Below, piece by piece: positions 8,195 through 16,284 of a stretch of DNA of 64,000 nt. The DNA comes from UBA7236 sp036734545 (lineage in GTDB: Bacteria; Bacteroidota; Bacteroidia; Chitinophagales; BACL12): positions 52,661-116,660 of the forward strand of contig DAIMYJ010000001.1 in assembly GCA_036734545.1 (NCBI GenBank), written 5' to 3'. Position 1 is the stretch's first letter; every line of letters begins with the position of its first letter. A program made the translations under genes and the position numbers. The notes beneath the pieces are model-generated. The model had not been told where the DNA came from and ran no database searches. It saw only the letters and a program-made list of their open reading frames with translations.

Positions 8195-8833
8195 ATGGAG
8201 CACCTAACCATTACCCTGCTGATCATCGTGCTCACGGTGATCACTTCTTTTATGGCTTTCAATAATCCCGTGATACGCGGTGCGGCGTTATTTTATCCGT
8301 ACGCGATACGTGAACGCGGTGAATGGCATCGCTTTCTCACGAGCGGTTTTATTCATGCCGATTTCCTGCATCTGGCAGTGAATATGTATGTGCTGTGGTC
8401 GTTCGGCAGCGTGTTGGAAAAATATTATTTGCCGGCATTTTTTGGCGGATATGCGAAACTGGTATATACCGGTATTTATATCATCGGGCTTGTGGTGTCT
8501 GACCTCCCCTCCTACTTCAAACATCGCTATGACGGCACTTACCGCGGACTCGGTGCGAGCGGTGCTGTGGCATCGGTGTTGTTTGCATGTATTCTGATCG
8601 GCCCGTTCAACGGGAGTATCGGCTTGCTGTTCATTCCCGGGTTAGGTATACCGCCGCTGGTGTTCGGCATTTTATATCTGGTATACTCCGCGTATATGGC
8701 GCGTGCCGGTCGCGACAACGTGAATCACGATGCCCACTTTTATGGTGCGGTGTTCGGATTTATTTTTCCGGGTATACTTAAGCCGGAATTATTTATTTTA
8801 TTGTTTGAACAATTACAAGCACAGCTTTTATGA
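8195..8833 (+). CDS. Rhomboid-family intramembrane serine protease
   Basis: A 212-residue membrane protease with about six transmembrane helices. The catalytic serine is S122 in GLGASGA, the catalytic histidine is H181 in HDAHFYG, and the HxxxN motif of the second helix is H59-N63. A rhomboid cleaves membrane-anchored substrates within the bilayer. The gene lies 2 bases after rlmH and its stop overlaps the start of the aldolase by 4 bases (ATGA), so expression is coupled. Natural substrates cannot be inferred. Confidence 0.92.
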   Translation: MEHLTITLLIIVLTVITSFMAFNNPVIRGAALFYPYAIRERGEWHRFLTSGFIHADFLHLAVNMYVLWSFGSVLEKYYLPAFFGGYAKLVYTGIYIIGLVVSDLPSYFKHRYDGTYRGLGASGAVASVLFACILIGPFNGSIGLLFIPGLGIPPLVFGILYLVYSAYMARAGRDNVNHDAHFYGAVFGFIFPGILKPELFILLFEQLQAQLL

Positions 8834-9849
8834 TAGACCTGCGAAGTGATACTGTTACCCGCCCCACCGAGGCCATGCGCAAAGCTATGTTCGATGCGGC
8901 TGTAGGCGATGATGTATTTGGCGAGGATCCGAGTGTATTCGCACTGGAGGAAAAGATATGCCGTTTATTCGGCACGGAGGCTGCGGTATTCACGCCAACA
9001 GCCACGATGTCGAATCAGATCGCCATCAAGCTCCACACGCAACCGCTCGATGAGATCATTTGCGACCGAACCTCACACATCTATAATTACGAAGTGGGCG
9101 GTTATGCTTTTCACTCCGGCTGTTCGATACGATATATCCAGGGCGACCGCGGTGTATTCACGGCAGAGGATGTTTTGCGCAACATCAATCCTGATGACGT
9201 GCACAAGCCGATAACGCGCTTGGTGAATATTGAGAATACGGTGAATCGCGGCGGCGGACGTATTTATCCGCAGGAAACGCTGGAGGAGATCAGCACGCTC
9301 TGCAGAAGTCGCGGCTTGCGTGTGCATCTGGACGGTTCGCGGTTATTCAACGCGATCGTGGCCTCCGGGACACCGGCCGATGTCTACGGTCGTTTATGCG
9401 AAACCATTACCCTGTGTTTCAGCAAGGGTTTGGGATGTCCTGCCGGCTCCATACTCACCGGTAAACGTGAGCATATGGCGCAGGCCCGGCGTATCCGAAA
9501 GGTGATGGGTGGCGGCATGCGTCAGTCCGGCGTGCTCGCTTCGGCAGCGTTGTATGCCTTAGACCATCATGTAAGCCGTTTGGCGGATGACCATGCACTG
9601 GCTGCAGCAATAGGCAATGTATTAGCCGAGCTGGCCTATGTGAGCGAGGTATTGCCCGTGGAGACGAACATTGTGATCTTCAGACTGGCTGGACACATCG
9701 ACGATCAGGCCTTTATCACCCATCTGGCGGAACATGCCGTGCATGCGTTCGCGATCGGTGATAACTGGGTGCGGTTTGTGACACACCTCGACATCTCCGA
9801 AGATATGCGCACGCCGATCACGGAAGCCCTGAGGTCTTTCAGGGGTTGA
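8830..9849 (+). CDS. ltaA: Low-specificity L-threonine aldolase
   Basis: A 339-residue PLP enzyme of the beta-eliminating lyase family that splits threonine or allo-threonine into glycine and acetaldehyde. Motifs are a full N-terminal 'MIDLRSDTVTRPT', the phosphate-binding 'TATMSNQ', the Asp in HLDGSR (D168) and the Schiff-base lysine K199 in CFSKGLG. The length is normal. It is the last gene of the rlmH-rhomboid operon, through a 4-base overlap, and converges on the next gene with only 2 bases between stops. Confidence 0.93.
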   Translation: MIDLRSDTVTRPTEAMRKAMFDAAVGDDVFGEDPSVFALEEKICRLFGTEAAVFTPTATMSNQIAIKLHTQPLDEIICDRTSHIYNYEVGGYAFHSGCSIRYIQGDRGVFTAEDVLRNINPDDVHKPITRLVNIENTVNRGGGRIYPQETLEEISTLCRSRGLRVHLDGSRLFNAIVASGTPADVYGRLCETITLCFSKGLGCPAGSILTGKREHMAQARRIRKVMGGGMRQSGVLASAALYALDHHVSRLADDHALAAAIGNVLAELAYVSEVLPVETNIVIFRLAGHIDDQAFITHLAEHAVHAFAIGDNWVRFVTHLDISEDMRTPITEALRSFRG

Positions 9850-9851
9850 TC

Positions 9852-10343
9852 TTAGCCGATCAGATTTTGCAGAATGGAGTTGATGGTGCGGTTGCTCTTA
9901 TTGTTACCGCCCAGCAGACCGGTGAGTGATTGCAGGACACCGCCGCCTTTGCCGTTCAATGCGCTGAGTGCTTCATTGATGTTCAGTCCGCCGTGCTGTG
10001 CCGTCTTCACTTTTGCATTCAGCATATTCAGGATGATGGGCAGGGCTGTGGTGGTGAGTTTCTCCGCCGCATCGGCCGAAATATTGAGCCGGCTTTGCAA
10101 TTGGGTCTTTACGGGCGTTTGAATACGTTGGACCACATCGTGGTCTTGTGCAGTCTCGGCACCCGACAACATCTCGCGGAGTGCATAGATATTGCCTTTC
10201 CGTGCCTGTTGCATGATGGTATTCACGACGGTCTGGGAGGTAACGGAAGACACCTCTCGACTATCGAGATCGATGAGTTCCGGGATACCCCGGCCAATTC
10301 CCTGCAGATGCTCTTCTGCGAGGCTTAGCAATTGAGTAAGCAT
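9852..10343 (-). CDS. DUF937-like protein of unknown function
   Basis: A 163-residue protein without signal or membrane segments. It is predicted to be mostly helical. The C-terminal third is Gly/Asn/Leu-rich with 'LLGG', resembling DUF937 and YidB-like small proteins, but I cannot assign it firmly. Two segments start with similar helix pairs (about 25-70 and 80-125), suggesting an internal duplication. It lies 94 bases after the M1 peptidase start-to-stop direction on the same strand. Confidence 0.65.
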   Translation of the reverse strand: MLTQLLSLAEEHLQGIGRGIPELIDLDSREVSSVTSQTVVNTIMQQARKGNIYALREMLSGAETAQDHDVVQRIQTPVKTQLQSRLNISADAAEKLTTTALPIILNMLNAKVKTAQHGGLNINEALSALNGKGGGVLQSLTGLLGGNNKSNRTINSILQNLIG

Positions 10344-10437
10344 GATCGTTCGGGTTAAGGGTGTTTGGTAAATCTAACCCATAAACGCGAATCATCCAAA
10401 TCCGGCGTATGTCGGGTGGATCACGGTCGTGTCACAA

Positions 10438-12117
10438 TTATTTGCGCATCATCCGCTCTTCGAACCAGAACTGTTTGGTATCCAGCCTGAAGGTGCGGGC
10501 ATCGACGCCGGGGATGAAGGTTTGCTGCCATTCCGTTCCGGGGTTGCACCATACCCAGGCACCGTCGGCGTTGGCGAAGCGGAGGGGCATGTTAAAGCCT
10601 TCGACATCGGCCACCCAGCGGTATTCGAATTGTACCCCGCCGTTCTCTTCCCGGAGCCGGTATTCCAGCTTCGGCAGATCGGCATGGCGCAGATATTGGT
10701 CGAACACCTTGGAGAAGTCCTTCCCTGCCTTGCGGGAGATGTATTGTTCGATCTGCTGGGTTGTAACGGTTTGCATGCCGAAATCCTTCTGTATGCCTCT
10801 GATGATGCTCCACCACAAGGCATCGTTATCTGTAAGGGTGCGCAGCATGTGCAGCATGACGGCTCCTTTCTGATACATATCGCCGCTGCCTTCGTTGTTC
10901 ACGCCATAGTCGCCGATGATGGGGCGGTCGTTAGACACCATACGGCGCATGGCTTTCACGTAGTCATCGGCAGTTTTACGGCCGTGCATACATTCCACGT
11001 ATATCGCCTCGGAGTAGGTACAGAATCCTTCATGGATCCACATATCTGCGAGGTCCTGCATGCTCACGTGGTTGCCCCACCACTCGTGGCCGGTCTCGTG
11101 GATGATGATATAGTCGAAGTCCAGGCCTATGCCGGAGAAGTCAAATCCGGCGTATCCGGTCTTGTATCGGTTACCGTAGGCTATCGCGCCCTGGTGTTCC
11201 ATGCCGAGGTAAGGTGTTTCCACGAGGGCAAAGCCATCGTTTTTGAACGGGTAAGGGCCGAGGAACTGTTCAAAGCAGGTAAGCATAGGTTTCACCTGCG
11301 TGAATTGTTTGCGTGCGCGGTCCAGGTTGTATTCCATCACATAATAATCCAGCGGGAGCACGGTGCCGTCGGCCATGGTATGCGACTCACTGAAATGGGC
11401 GTATTTACCGATATTGAGGGTGACATTGTAGTTATTGATGGGATAGCTCATTTCCCAGGTGGTGGCCTTCATGCCTGCGCGCACTGTTTTTTCGGCGATC
11501 TGATCGCCATTAGCGATAGCCATCAGCGTATCCGGGGCGATGAGGGTGATGGTCATGCGTTCAGGTTCATCGCTGAGGTGGTCTTTGTTCGGCCACCACA
11601 CGCTGGCACCGAGTCCCTGACAGGACACTGCCACCCAGGGGTTGCCTTTATCGTCGCGATCCCAGCTCATACCGCCATCCCACGGCGGGTTTTTGGCCTC
11701 GCGGGGGGTACCTGCATAGTCTACCGTGAATTTTCCTTTCGTGCCTTTGGTGACGGTGCGCGGGAAGTCCACAAAAACGGCGGCTGCCTCACGAGAGTAG
11801 CTGAGCGGTTTGCCGTTGTAGGTGATCGCAGAGATGGTGAGTTCGGGGAACAGGTCTATCTGCAGTCGCGAGAAATCGGCCATAGCCTCGAAGGAGATGT
11901 CGTTGGAGCCTTTGATGCTGCGGGTGGGGATATCCACTTCCACGGTCAGGTCATAGGCCTGCACATCATAGCAGGTGCGCTCCGGGCGGAGGCTACCGCG
12001 CAGGGTATCCGCGAGGGTGTATGGCGATTGTTTATCGAATAATTGCGCCGATAAATGATGCACAGAACCGATAAACATCAGGCATAAGGCAGCTGCGGAT
12101 AACAGGGATCTTGTCAT
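10438..12117 (-). CDS. M1-family zinc metallopeptidase (aminopeptidase N-like), secreted
   Basis: A 559-residue exported gluzincin. A signal peptide covers residues 1-24 (ends SAQ). The zinc site is HETGH at 340-344 with the third ligand E363 in HEGF, 18 residues further as in the family, and the substrate motif is GMEHQ (305-309) in place of GAMEN. It lacks the C-terminal helical superhelix of longer M1 enzymes and ends soon after the catalytic domain. It would trim peptides in the periplasm or outside the cell. The promoter region contains a 7-2-7 palindrome at 12163-12178 on the -7 box. Confidence 0.9.
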   Translation of the reverse strand: MTRSLLSAAALCLMFIGSVHHLSAQLFDKQSPYTLADTLRGSLRPERTCYDVQAYDLTVEVDIPTRSIKGSNDISFEAMADFSRLQIDLFPELTISAITYNGKPLSYSREAAAVFVDFPRTVTKGTKGKFTVDYAGTPREAKNPPWDGGMSWDRDDKGNPWVAVSCQGLGASVWWPNKDHLSDEPERMTITLIAPDTLMAIANGDQIAEKTVRAGMKATTWEMSYPINNYNVTLNIGKYAHFSESHTMADGTVLPLDYYVMEYNLDRARKQFTQVKPMLTCFEQFLGPYPFKNDGFALVETPYLGMEHQGAIAYGNRYKTGYAGFDFSGIGLDFDYIIIHETGHEWWGNHVSMQDLADMWIHEGFCTYSEAIYVECMHGRKTADDYVKAMRRMVSNDRPIIGDYGVNNEGSGDMYQKGAVMLHMLRTLTDNDALWWSIIRGIQKDFGMQTVTTQQIEQYISRKAGKDFSKVFDQYLRHADLPKLEYRLREENGGVQFEYRWVADVEGFNMPLRFANADGAWVWCNPGTEWQQTFIPGVDARTFRLDTKQFWFEERMMRK

Positions 12118-12159
12118 AGGTGGTCTATAGGATCACAATAATAACGGCTTTCCCGTGAG

Positions 12160-12167
12160 CAAGGTTA
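12160..12167 (-). promoter_or_regulatory. -7-like box (TAACCTTG) for M1 peptidase
   Basis: One mismatch to TAnnTTTG on the minus strand, 42 bases upstream of the ATG at 12117. It overlaps the palindrome at 12163-12178. Confidence 0.4.
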
Positions 12168-12178
12168 AACATTTAACC
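12163..12178. promoter_or_regulatory. Palindrome GGTTAAA-CA-TTTAACC, candidate operator
   Basis: A perfect 7-base inverted repeat with a 2-base spacer. It overlaps the likely -7 box of the M1 peptidase gene and lies about 90 bases upstream of the plus-strand box of the VTC cluster. The symmetry and position suggest a dimeric regulator. Confidence 0.35.
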
Positions 12179-12266
12179 CACATTAACGTCACAAACAGAT
12201 GGACAAGGAATGTGCCGAAGTCCGAAAACCCCGAATATTTGTCGGAACGGAGTTCTAAAAACCTCT

Positions 12267-12274
12267 TAACTTTA
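12267..12274 (+). promoter_or_regulatory. -7-like box (TAACTTTA) before the VTC cluster
   Basis: One mismatch to TAnnTTTG, 44 bases before the lipoprotein ATG at 12319. It would transcribe the whole 12.3-14.8 kb cluster. Confidence 0.45.
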
Positions 12275-12318
12275 CCTGACATAACACAATATTCACATAC
12301 GCTTAACCCGCTATTTAC

Positions 12319-12720
12319 ATGCATCGCTCCTCTCTATTGGCATCGATCATAGCCCTTTTAGTGATCACCGGCATACAAGGATGCAGCAGTCTTCCCGGCG
12401 AAGGCGGCACCAGCACCATACAGGGCAAGATCTTCGTGGAACGGTATAATGAGTTTGGCACTTTATATCAGGAATACTATGGCGGTGAGATCCGCGTATA
12501 CATAGTATACGGCGACAATGCAGGGTTTGATGATGAAACACGCACCAGTTACGATGGCACATATAAGTTCCCTTTTCTGAGAAAGGGCAATTACACGATC
12601 TTCGCTTACAGCGACTGCCTCACCTGTGAAGGCTCTGTGGAGGTGCGTATGACCGAGGTGGAGATCACGGAAAACAATCAGATCGTAGAAGTGCCGGATA
12701 TCGTAATTGAAAGTCGCTGA
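12319..12720 (+). CDS. Small lipoprotein, carboxypeptidase-regulatory-like fold
   Basis: A 133-residue lipoprotein. The signal ends in lipobox ITGIQGC with Cys22. The mature part begins with a 'GKIFV' strand and contains 'TSYDGTYKFPFLRKGNYTIFAYSDC', a transthyretin-like or CarboxypepD_reg pattern (strand, Asp-Gly-x-Tyr-x-Phe, then Gly-x-Tyr-Thr). A Cys pair (C-LT-C) lies near residue 96. It ends immediately before the polymerase gene, with no intervening base, and heads the cluster. I infer an outer-membrane or periplasmic structural role. Confidence 0.75.
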   Translation: MHRSSLLASIIALLVITGIQGCSSLPGEGGTSTIQGKIFVERYNEFGTLYQEYYGGEIRVYIVYGDNAGFDDETRTSYDGTYKFPFLRKGNYTIFAYSDCLTCEGSVEVRMTEVEITENNQIVEVPDIVIESR

Positions 12721-13473
12721 TTGCAATCCCTCGAACACATATTACAAGCGCTCCAGCCCATTTCCCTGAAGGAGATGGACAAGGTGGAGTTGATGAACCG
12801 GAAGGATACCAAGTATTTTTTCGATCGTAGGAAGCTCCATGACATCCTGGAAGAGTTACAATCGGGTTATAAGGTATTGGAGATCGGCGGACACAGGCTA
12901 TTCACGTATCGTAATATTTACTTTGACACGCCCGGCTTCGATTGTTACACTGCGCATCACAACAAACGTGTGAACCGGTATAAGATCCGCATCCGGCAGT
13001 ATGTGGAGAGCGACCTCAATTTCCTGGAGATCAAGTTCAAGATCAATACAGGTCGTACGATCAAATCGCGTATCCGCATTCCGGAGTTCAATGCTGAGCT
13101 CACACCTGAAGCCAAGGCCTTCATCGCCACGCATACCCCTTATGATCCCGACGCACTGCGTGCCACGTTGCTGAATGACTTCCGCCGTTTCACGCTGGTG
13201 AGCAACCGGATGAACGAGCGCGCGACCATTGATACTGATCTGCGTTTTCAAACCGATGGCGAAGAAAAGGTTTTGCGCAACCTGTGTATTGCAGAACTCA
13301 AGCTCGACAGCAGCTCTTCAGGTTCGCCCTTTAAGATCGCCATGCGCGAGAACCTATGTCCGGAGACGCGTATCAGCAAGTATAGCGTAGGTGCCGCATT
13401 CATGTATGATCATCTGAAACAGAATAATTTCAAATTCAAGAAACTCCAAATCAATCGCATAGAAAATGTTTAA
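12721..13473 (+). CDS. VTC-domain polyphosphate polymerase-like protein
   Basis: A 250-residue triphosphate-tunnel enzyme of the VTC family, whose yeast members build polyphosphate from ATP. Tunnel residues are visible: RKDTKY (about 27-32), the basic pair in KIRIRQY (about 88-94), E103/K105/K107 in LEIKFK, basic residues 115-119, the IDTDL strand (about 170-174), E192/K194 in AELKLD and a late SKY (about 219-221). The gene starts with TTG directly after the preceding stop; an internal ATG at residue 19 would still keep the motifs. No membrane segment or SPX domain is present. The stop overlaps the DUF4956 gene by 8 bases. Confidence 0.82.
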   Translation: MQSLEHILQALQPISLKEMDKVELMNRKDTKYFFDRRKLHDILEELQSGYKVLEIGGHRLFTYRNIYFDTPGFDCYTAHHNKRVNRYKIRIRQYVESDLNFLEIKFKINTGRTIKSRIRIPEFNAELTPEAKAFIATHTPYDPDALRATLLNDFRRFTLVSNRMNERATIDTDLRFQTDGEEKVLRNLCIAELKLDSSSSGSPFKIAMRENLCPETRISKYSVGAAFMYDHLKQNNFKFKKLQINRIENV

Positions 13474-14146
13474 CCTATTACTTCAATCCGAAGAGGATGC
13501 TAAATTCCTCGACCTTAAATTCTTTGACGAGGATATTTACGATCTGGTCCTGCGTTCGCTGTTCAATTTCATCATCGTGTTCATTCTGGTGAAGTTCATT
13601 TACCGCAGTGACCGAAAAAATAAGAACTATGCGTTCAGTTTCTATATCTTCAGCATGCTGGTATTCTTCCTGTGCTATCTGCTTTCCGGCATCAAGCTGG
13701 AGATGGGATTTGCATTCGGGTTGTTTGCCATCTTCAGTATCCTCCGCTATCGGACGATCAGTATACCGATGAAGGAAATGACCTATTTGTTCCTGGTGAT
13801 CGCTGTAGCCGTTATCAATGCGCTTACCACAAAAAAGGTATCCTTCGTTGAATTGTTGTTCACCAACTTCTCACTGGTAGCTGCCACCTATTTCCTGGAG
13901 CGCCTGTGGTATCGCGAAGGGCTGAGTGAACAGATCATCGAATACGAAAAGATCGAGAATATCAAGCCCGACAGGCGTCAGGAGATGCTTGCCGACCTGA
14001 AGAACCGGACCGGACTCGACATACGCTCTTTTGAGATCCTGACCACCGATTTTCTGCGGGATATGGCCAGGGTGCGTGTATACTTTAAAGCAAAGACCAC
14101 GGCAGAAGGAGAAGATCCGTCCGGTTTTGATGATGACGATGACTAA
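13466..14146 (+). CDS. DUF4956 integral membrane protein
   Basis: A 226-residue membrane protein with four or five hydrophobic helices (about 31-46, 58-76, 79-94, 105-120 and 126-145). The signature 'FAIFSILRYRT' and 'IPMKEMTYLF' is typical of DUF4956. A cytoplasmic-type C-terminal domain (about 150-210) ends in a run of aspartates. DUF4956 genes are commonly found next to VTC-domain genes. Here it overlaps the VTC gene by 8 bases (ATGTTTAA), so the two products are likely made together. I infer a channel or anchor for the polymerase. Confidence 0.85.
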   Translation: MFNLLLQSEEDAKFLDLKFFDEDIYDLVLRSLFNFIIVFILVKFIYRSDRKNKNYAFSFYIFSMLVFFLCYLLSGIKLEMGFAFGLFAIFSILRYRTISIPMKEMTYLFLVIAVAVINALTTKKVSFVELLFTNFSLVAATYFLERLWYREGLSEQIIEYEKIENIKPDRRQEMLADLKNRTGLDIRSFEILTTDFLRDMARVRVYFKAKTTAEGEDPSGFDDDDD

Positions 14147-14771
14147 ACACGTCCTTACCCTATTGGCCTTTCTGGCGATCATCGGATCTGCGGTTGCGCA
14201 GCATACGGATGGCGCTGTGTGGACCTATACCGGGGTTAAGTTTGAACCTATCAAGGATATATCGGTAGAGGTTGCCGAGGAGTTTCGATACAATGCCTCT
14301 GTTGCCGACCTGTATCAGTCGAATTCCCATGCCCAGATAAGTTACCGGTTCACGAAAAAGATCAAGGCGGCCGGAGAATACCGTTATTCGGTGCGCGACG
14401 GCGGCAACACCCATCGCTGGGGCTTCGGGCTGTCGTTCAGGGAAGGGTTCGGCGATCTGGATATCGGTTTTCGCACCAAGTATCAATACAGCACTGCACC
14501 TGACGGTGGTGAAGGGACTGCGTGGCGAAACAAATTTTCTGTTGACTATACCCTCAATAAAGACTGGGCTGTGTTCGGATCGGGTGAGATCTTTTATACG
14601 CTGAGCAACGAACTGGATCAGTTCGACAACCAGCGATATGAGGCCGGAATAGATTTTTCTCCAAACAAACACCACGACCTGACTGTTTCGTATATCTATG
14701 ATCATGAATTTCATGTCAACGAACCGCAGCGCATGTCCATTCTCAGCATCGGCTACGTATATTCCTTTTAA
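14139..14771 (+). CDS. DUF2490-like outer-membrane barrel protein
   Basis: About 210 residues with a signal peptide that ends AVAQ. The mature part consists of alternating aromatic beta strands (for example ISYRFTKKIKAAGEYRYSV, then paired strands to the C-terminal YVYSF), as expected of a small outer-membrane beta-barrel and of DUF2490. I use the ATG at 14139, which gives an 8-base overlap with DUF4956 (ATGACTAA); ATGs at 14130 and 14133 are possible alternatives. Last clear member of the cluster; role unknown. Confidence 0.78.
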   Translation: MTKHVLTLLAFLAIIGSAVAQHTDGAVWTYTGVKFEPIKDISVEVAEEFRYNASVADLYQSNSHAQISYRFTKKIKAAGEYRYSVRDGGNTHRWGFGLSFREGFGDLDIGFRTKYQYSTAPDGGEGTAWRNKFSVDYTLNKDWAVFGSGEIFYTLSNELDQFDNQRYEAGIDFSPNKHHDLTVSYIYDHEFHVNEPQRMSILSIGYVYSF

Positions 14772-15027
14772 AGCGCTTTTAACAGGTGCCTTGCTGATCC
14801 TGCATTTGCAGGCCTTCAGCCAGATCGCCCCATATCAGCCGACAAGTGATACACTCACCATCCCGATCGCATTTATGCGCATGCTGTCGCTGACATCTGA
14901 GGTCAGCCCCGACAGCTCCAATACCGTATTGATCCCCCTACCCGCTTACACACAGGGTTTGTTTTGCGATCTGGAAGACGCCGTGAACAGAAATCGGCGA
15001 TTGCGCATAGACCTGGGTGTTAAATAA
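14713..15027 (+). CDS. Small secreted protein of unknown function
   Basis: An open frame of 104 codons overlapping the last 59 bases of DUF2490. It encodes a convincing hydrophobic signal (about residues 19-38, ending AFSQ) followed by a 65-residue mature part that is not hydrophobic and ends in a basic stretch. The signal-like character is hard to produce by chance, so I think the gene is real, though its start within the upstream gene is unusual and may lie elsewhere. No family recognised. Confidence 0.5.
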   Translation: MSTNRSACPFSASATYIPFKALLTGALLILHLQAFSQIAPYQPTSDTLTIPIAFMRMLSLTSEVSPDSSNTVLIPLPAYTQGLFCDLEDAVNRNRRLRIDLGVK

Positions 15028-15072
15028 CCCATGGCGGTGACCAAAATCATTCAGTGGTCGGCAGTGTTGTTC

Positions 15073-15080
15073 TACATTTG
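15073..15080 (+). promoter_or_regulatory. -7 promoter box (TACATTTG) for hemF
   Basis: Exact TAnnTTTG, 21 bases before the hemF ATG at 15102. Confidence 0.6.
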
Positions 15081-15101
15081 CAGGCAATCAAACTCCGGAA
15101 C

Positions 15102-16007
15102 ATGAGATCTATATCGCGGTTTACCATCAGCGACTGGTTTAAGGGCTTACAGGACCACATCTGCACCCAATTAGAGAAAACCGATGGTAAGGGTGTGTTC
15201 GAGGAGGAGTTATGGCAACGCCCCGGCGGCGGTGGCGGCAGGACCCGCATCATCCATAATGCGAATATCATTGAAAAAGGCGGTGTGAATTTTTCTGAGG
15301 TGCACGGCATCTTACCCGCCCGGATAGCCAATGCCCTGGAGGTGCACGGACATGATTTTTTTGCCACCGGCGTATCCATTGTATTACATCCGTTCAGTCC
15401 GATGGTGCCCATCATACACATGAACGTGCGGTATTTTGAGGTGAGCAGCGGCGAAAAATGGTTTGGCGGCGGCATCGACCTAACGCCGATCTATATTGAT
15501 AAAGCGCAGGCACGGTATTTTCACGAGCAATTGCAAAACGTTTGCGACGCGCATCATCCTGCTTATTACAAGGAATTTAAAAAGTGGGCCGATGACTATT
15601 TCTACATCAAGCATCGTCAGGAGACGCGCGGCATTGGCGGAATTTTCTTTGACCGCTTAGTAGAGACCGAGCAGATCACACTGGCACAGCGTTTTCATTT
15701 CGTGCAGGACGTTGGGAATCTGTTTGCCGATGTGTATACACATCTCATGCAGCTCAACAAGGACATCCCTTACGGTAAAAATGAAAAGCAATTCCAGCTC
15801 CTGCGCAGAGGACGTTATGCAGAGTTCAACCTGGTGTATGACAAAGGCACAAAGTTCGGGCTGGAAACGGACGGGCGCACGGAATCCATCCTGATGAGCC
15901 TTCCGCCGGAAGCCAGCTGGGTGTACAATTTCCAACCGCAACCCGGCAGTCGTGAAGAACAAACGCAGGCGCTGCTAAAAAAAGGTGTTGACTGGATCTA
16001 TCTCTGA
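15102..16007 (+). CDS. hemF: Oxygen-dependent coproporphyrinogen III oxidase HemF
   Basis: A 301-residue enzyme that converts coproporphyrinogen III to protoporphyrinogen IX in haem synthesis, using oxygen. Family motifs are all present: 'RPGGGGGRTRII', 'HPFSPMVPIIHMNVRYF', 'WFGGGIDLTP', and the late 'RGRYAEFNLVYDKGTKFGLETDG' region with conserved Asp, Arg and Tyr residues. I start at the ATG at 15102, following a good promoter box; the upstream open frame lacks family homology. Haem is needed for the cytochrome maturation genes seen elsewhere in the window. Confidence 0.96.
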   Translation: MRSISRFTISDWFKGLQDHICTQLEKTDGKGVFEEELWQRPGGGGGRTRIIHNANIIEKGGVNFSEVHGILPARIANALEVHGHDFFATGVSIVLHPFSPMVPIIHMNVRYFEVSSGEKWFGGGIDLTPIYIDKAQARYFHEQLQNVCDAHHPAYYKEFKKWADDYFYIKHRQETRGIGGIFFDRLVETEQITLAQRFHFVQDVGNLFADVYTHLMQLNKDIPYGKNEKQFQLLRRGRYAEFNLVYDKGTKFGLETDGRTESILMSLPPEASWVYNFQPQPGSREEQTQALLKKGVDWIYL

Positions 16008-16013
16008 TATCGG

Positions 16014-16115
16014 TCAGTTACAATTCAAAAAGATCAGTGCTGTGGAATCCGTGTTACTGATGTGTCCGGCGCGGTCGCGGATGTAGATCTTATAGTAGAA
16101 GGTATCCACGGGATC
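16014..16115 (-). CDS. C-terminal fragment of hypothetical protein, broken by gap
   Basis: The minus-strand frame that ends with TGA at 16014 encodes 33 residues leading out of the N run (16116-16215). The fragment (DTFYYKIYIRDRAGHISNTD) looks like the end of an Ig-like or lipoprotein domain seen in Bacteroidota. On the other side of the gap a short frame with ATG at 16244 (MTRLHSFLM) could be its start, since it also reads into the gap on the minus strand. The length of the missing part is unknown. Confidence 0.6.
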   Translation of the reverse strand, partial: DPVDTFYYKIYIRDRAGHISNTDSTALIFLNCN

Positions 16116-16215
16116 NNNNNNNNNNNNNNNNNNNNNNNNNNNNNNNNNNNNNNNNNNNNNNNNNNNNNNNNNNNNNNNNNNNNNNNNNNNNNNNNNNNNN
16201 NNNNNNNNNNNNNNN
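16116..16215. other. Assembly gap, 100 N
   Basis: Exactly 100 undetermined bases, a scaffolding placeholder rather than a measured distance. It removes the middle of a minus-strand hypothetical gene. Confidence 0.98.
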
Positions 16216-16284
16216 CATTAGGAAGCTGTGTAAGCGCGTCATAATTTTACTCTTCAAAGGTACGCCATTCATCATTTGAAAACA

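Noticed and set aside
10429..12042. 537-codon open frame on the plus strand opposite the M1 peptidase
   Set aside because: The minus strand has HEXXH plus the third zinc ligand and a signal peptide; the plus-strand frame has His-rich, family-less sequence typical of an antisense shadow.
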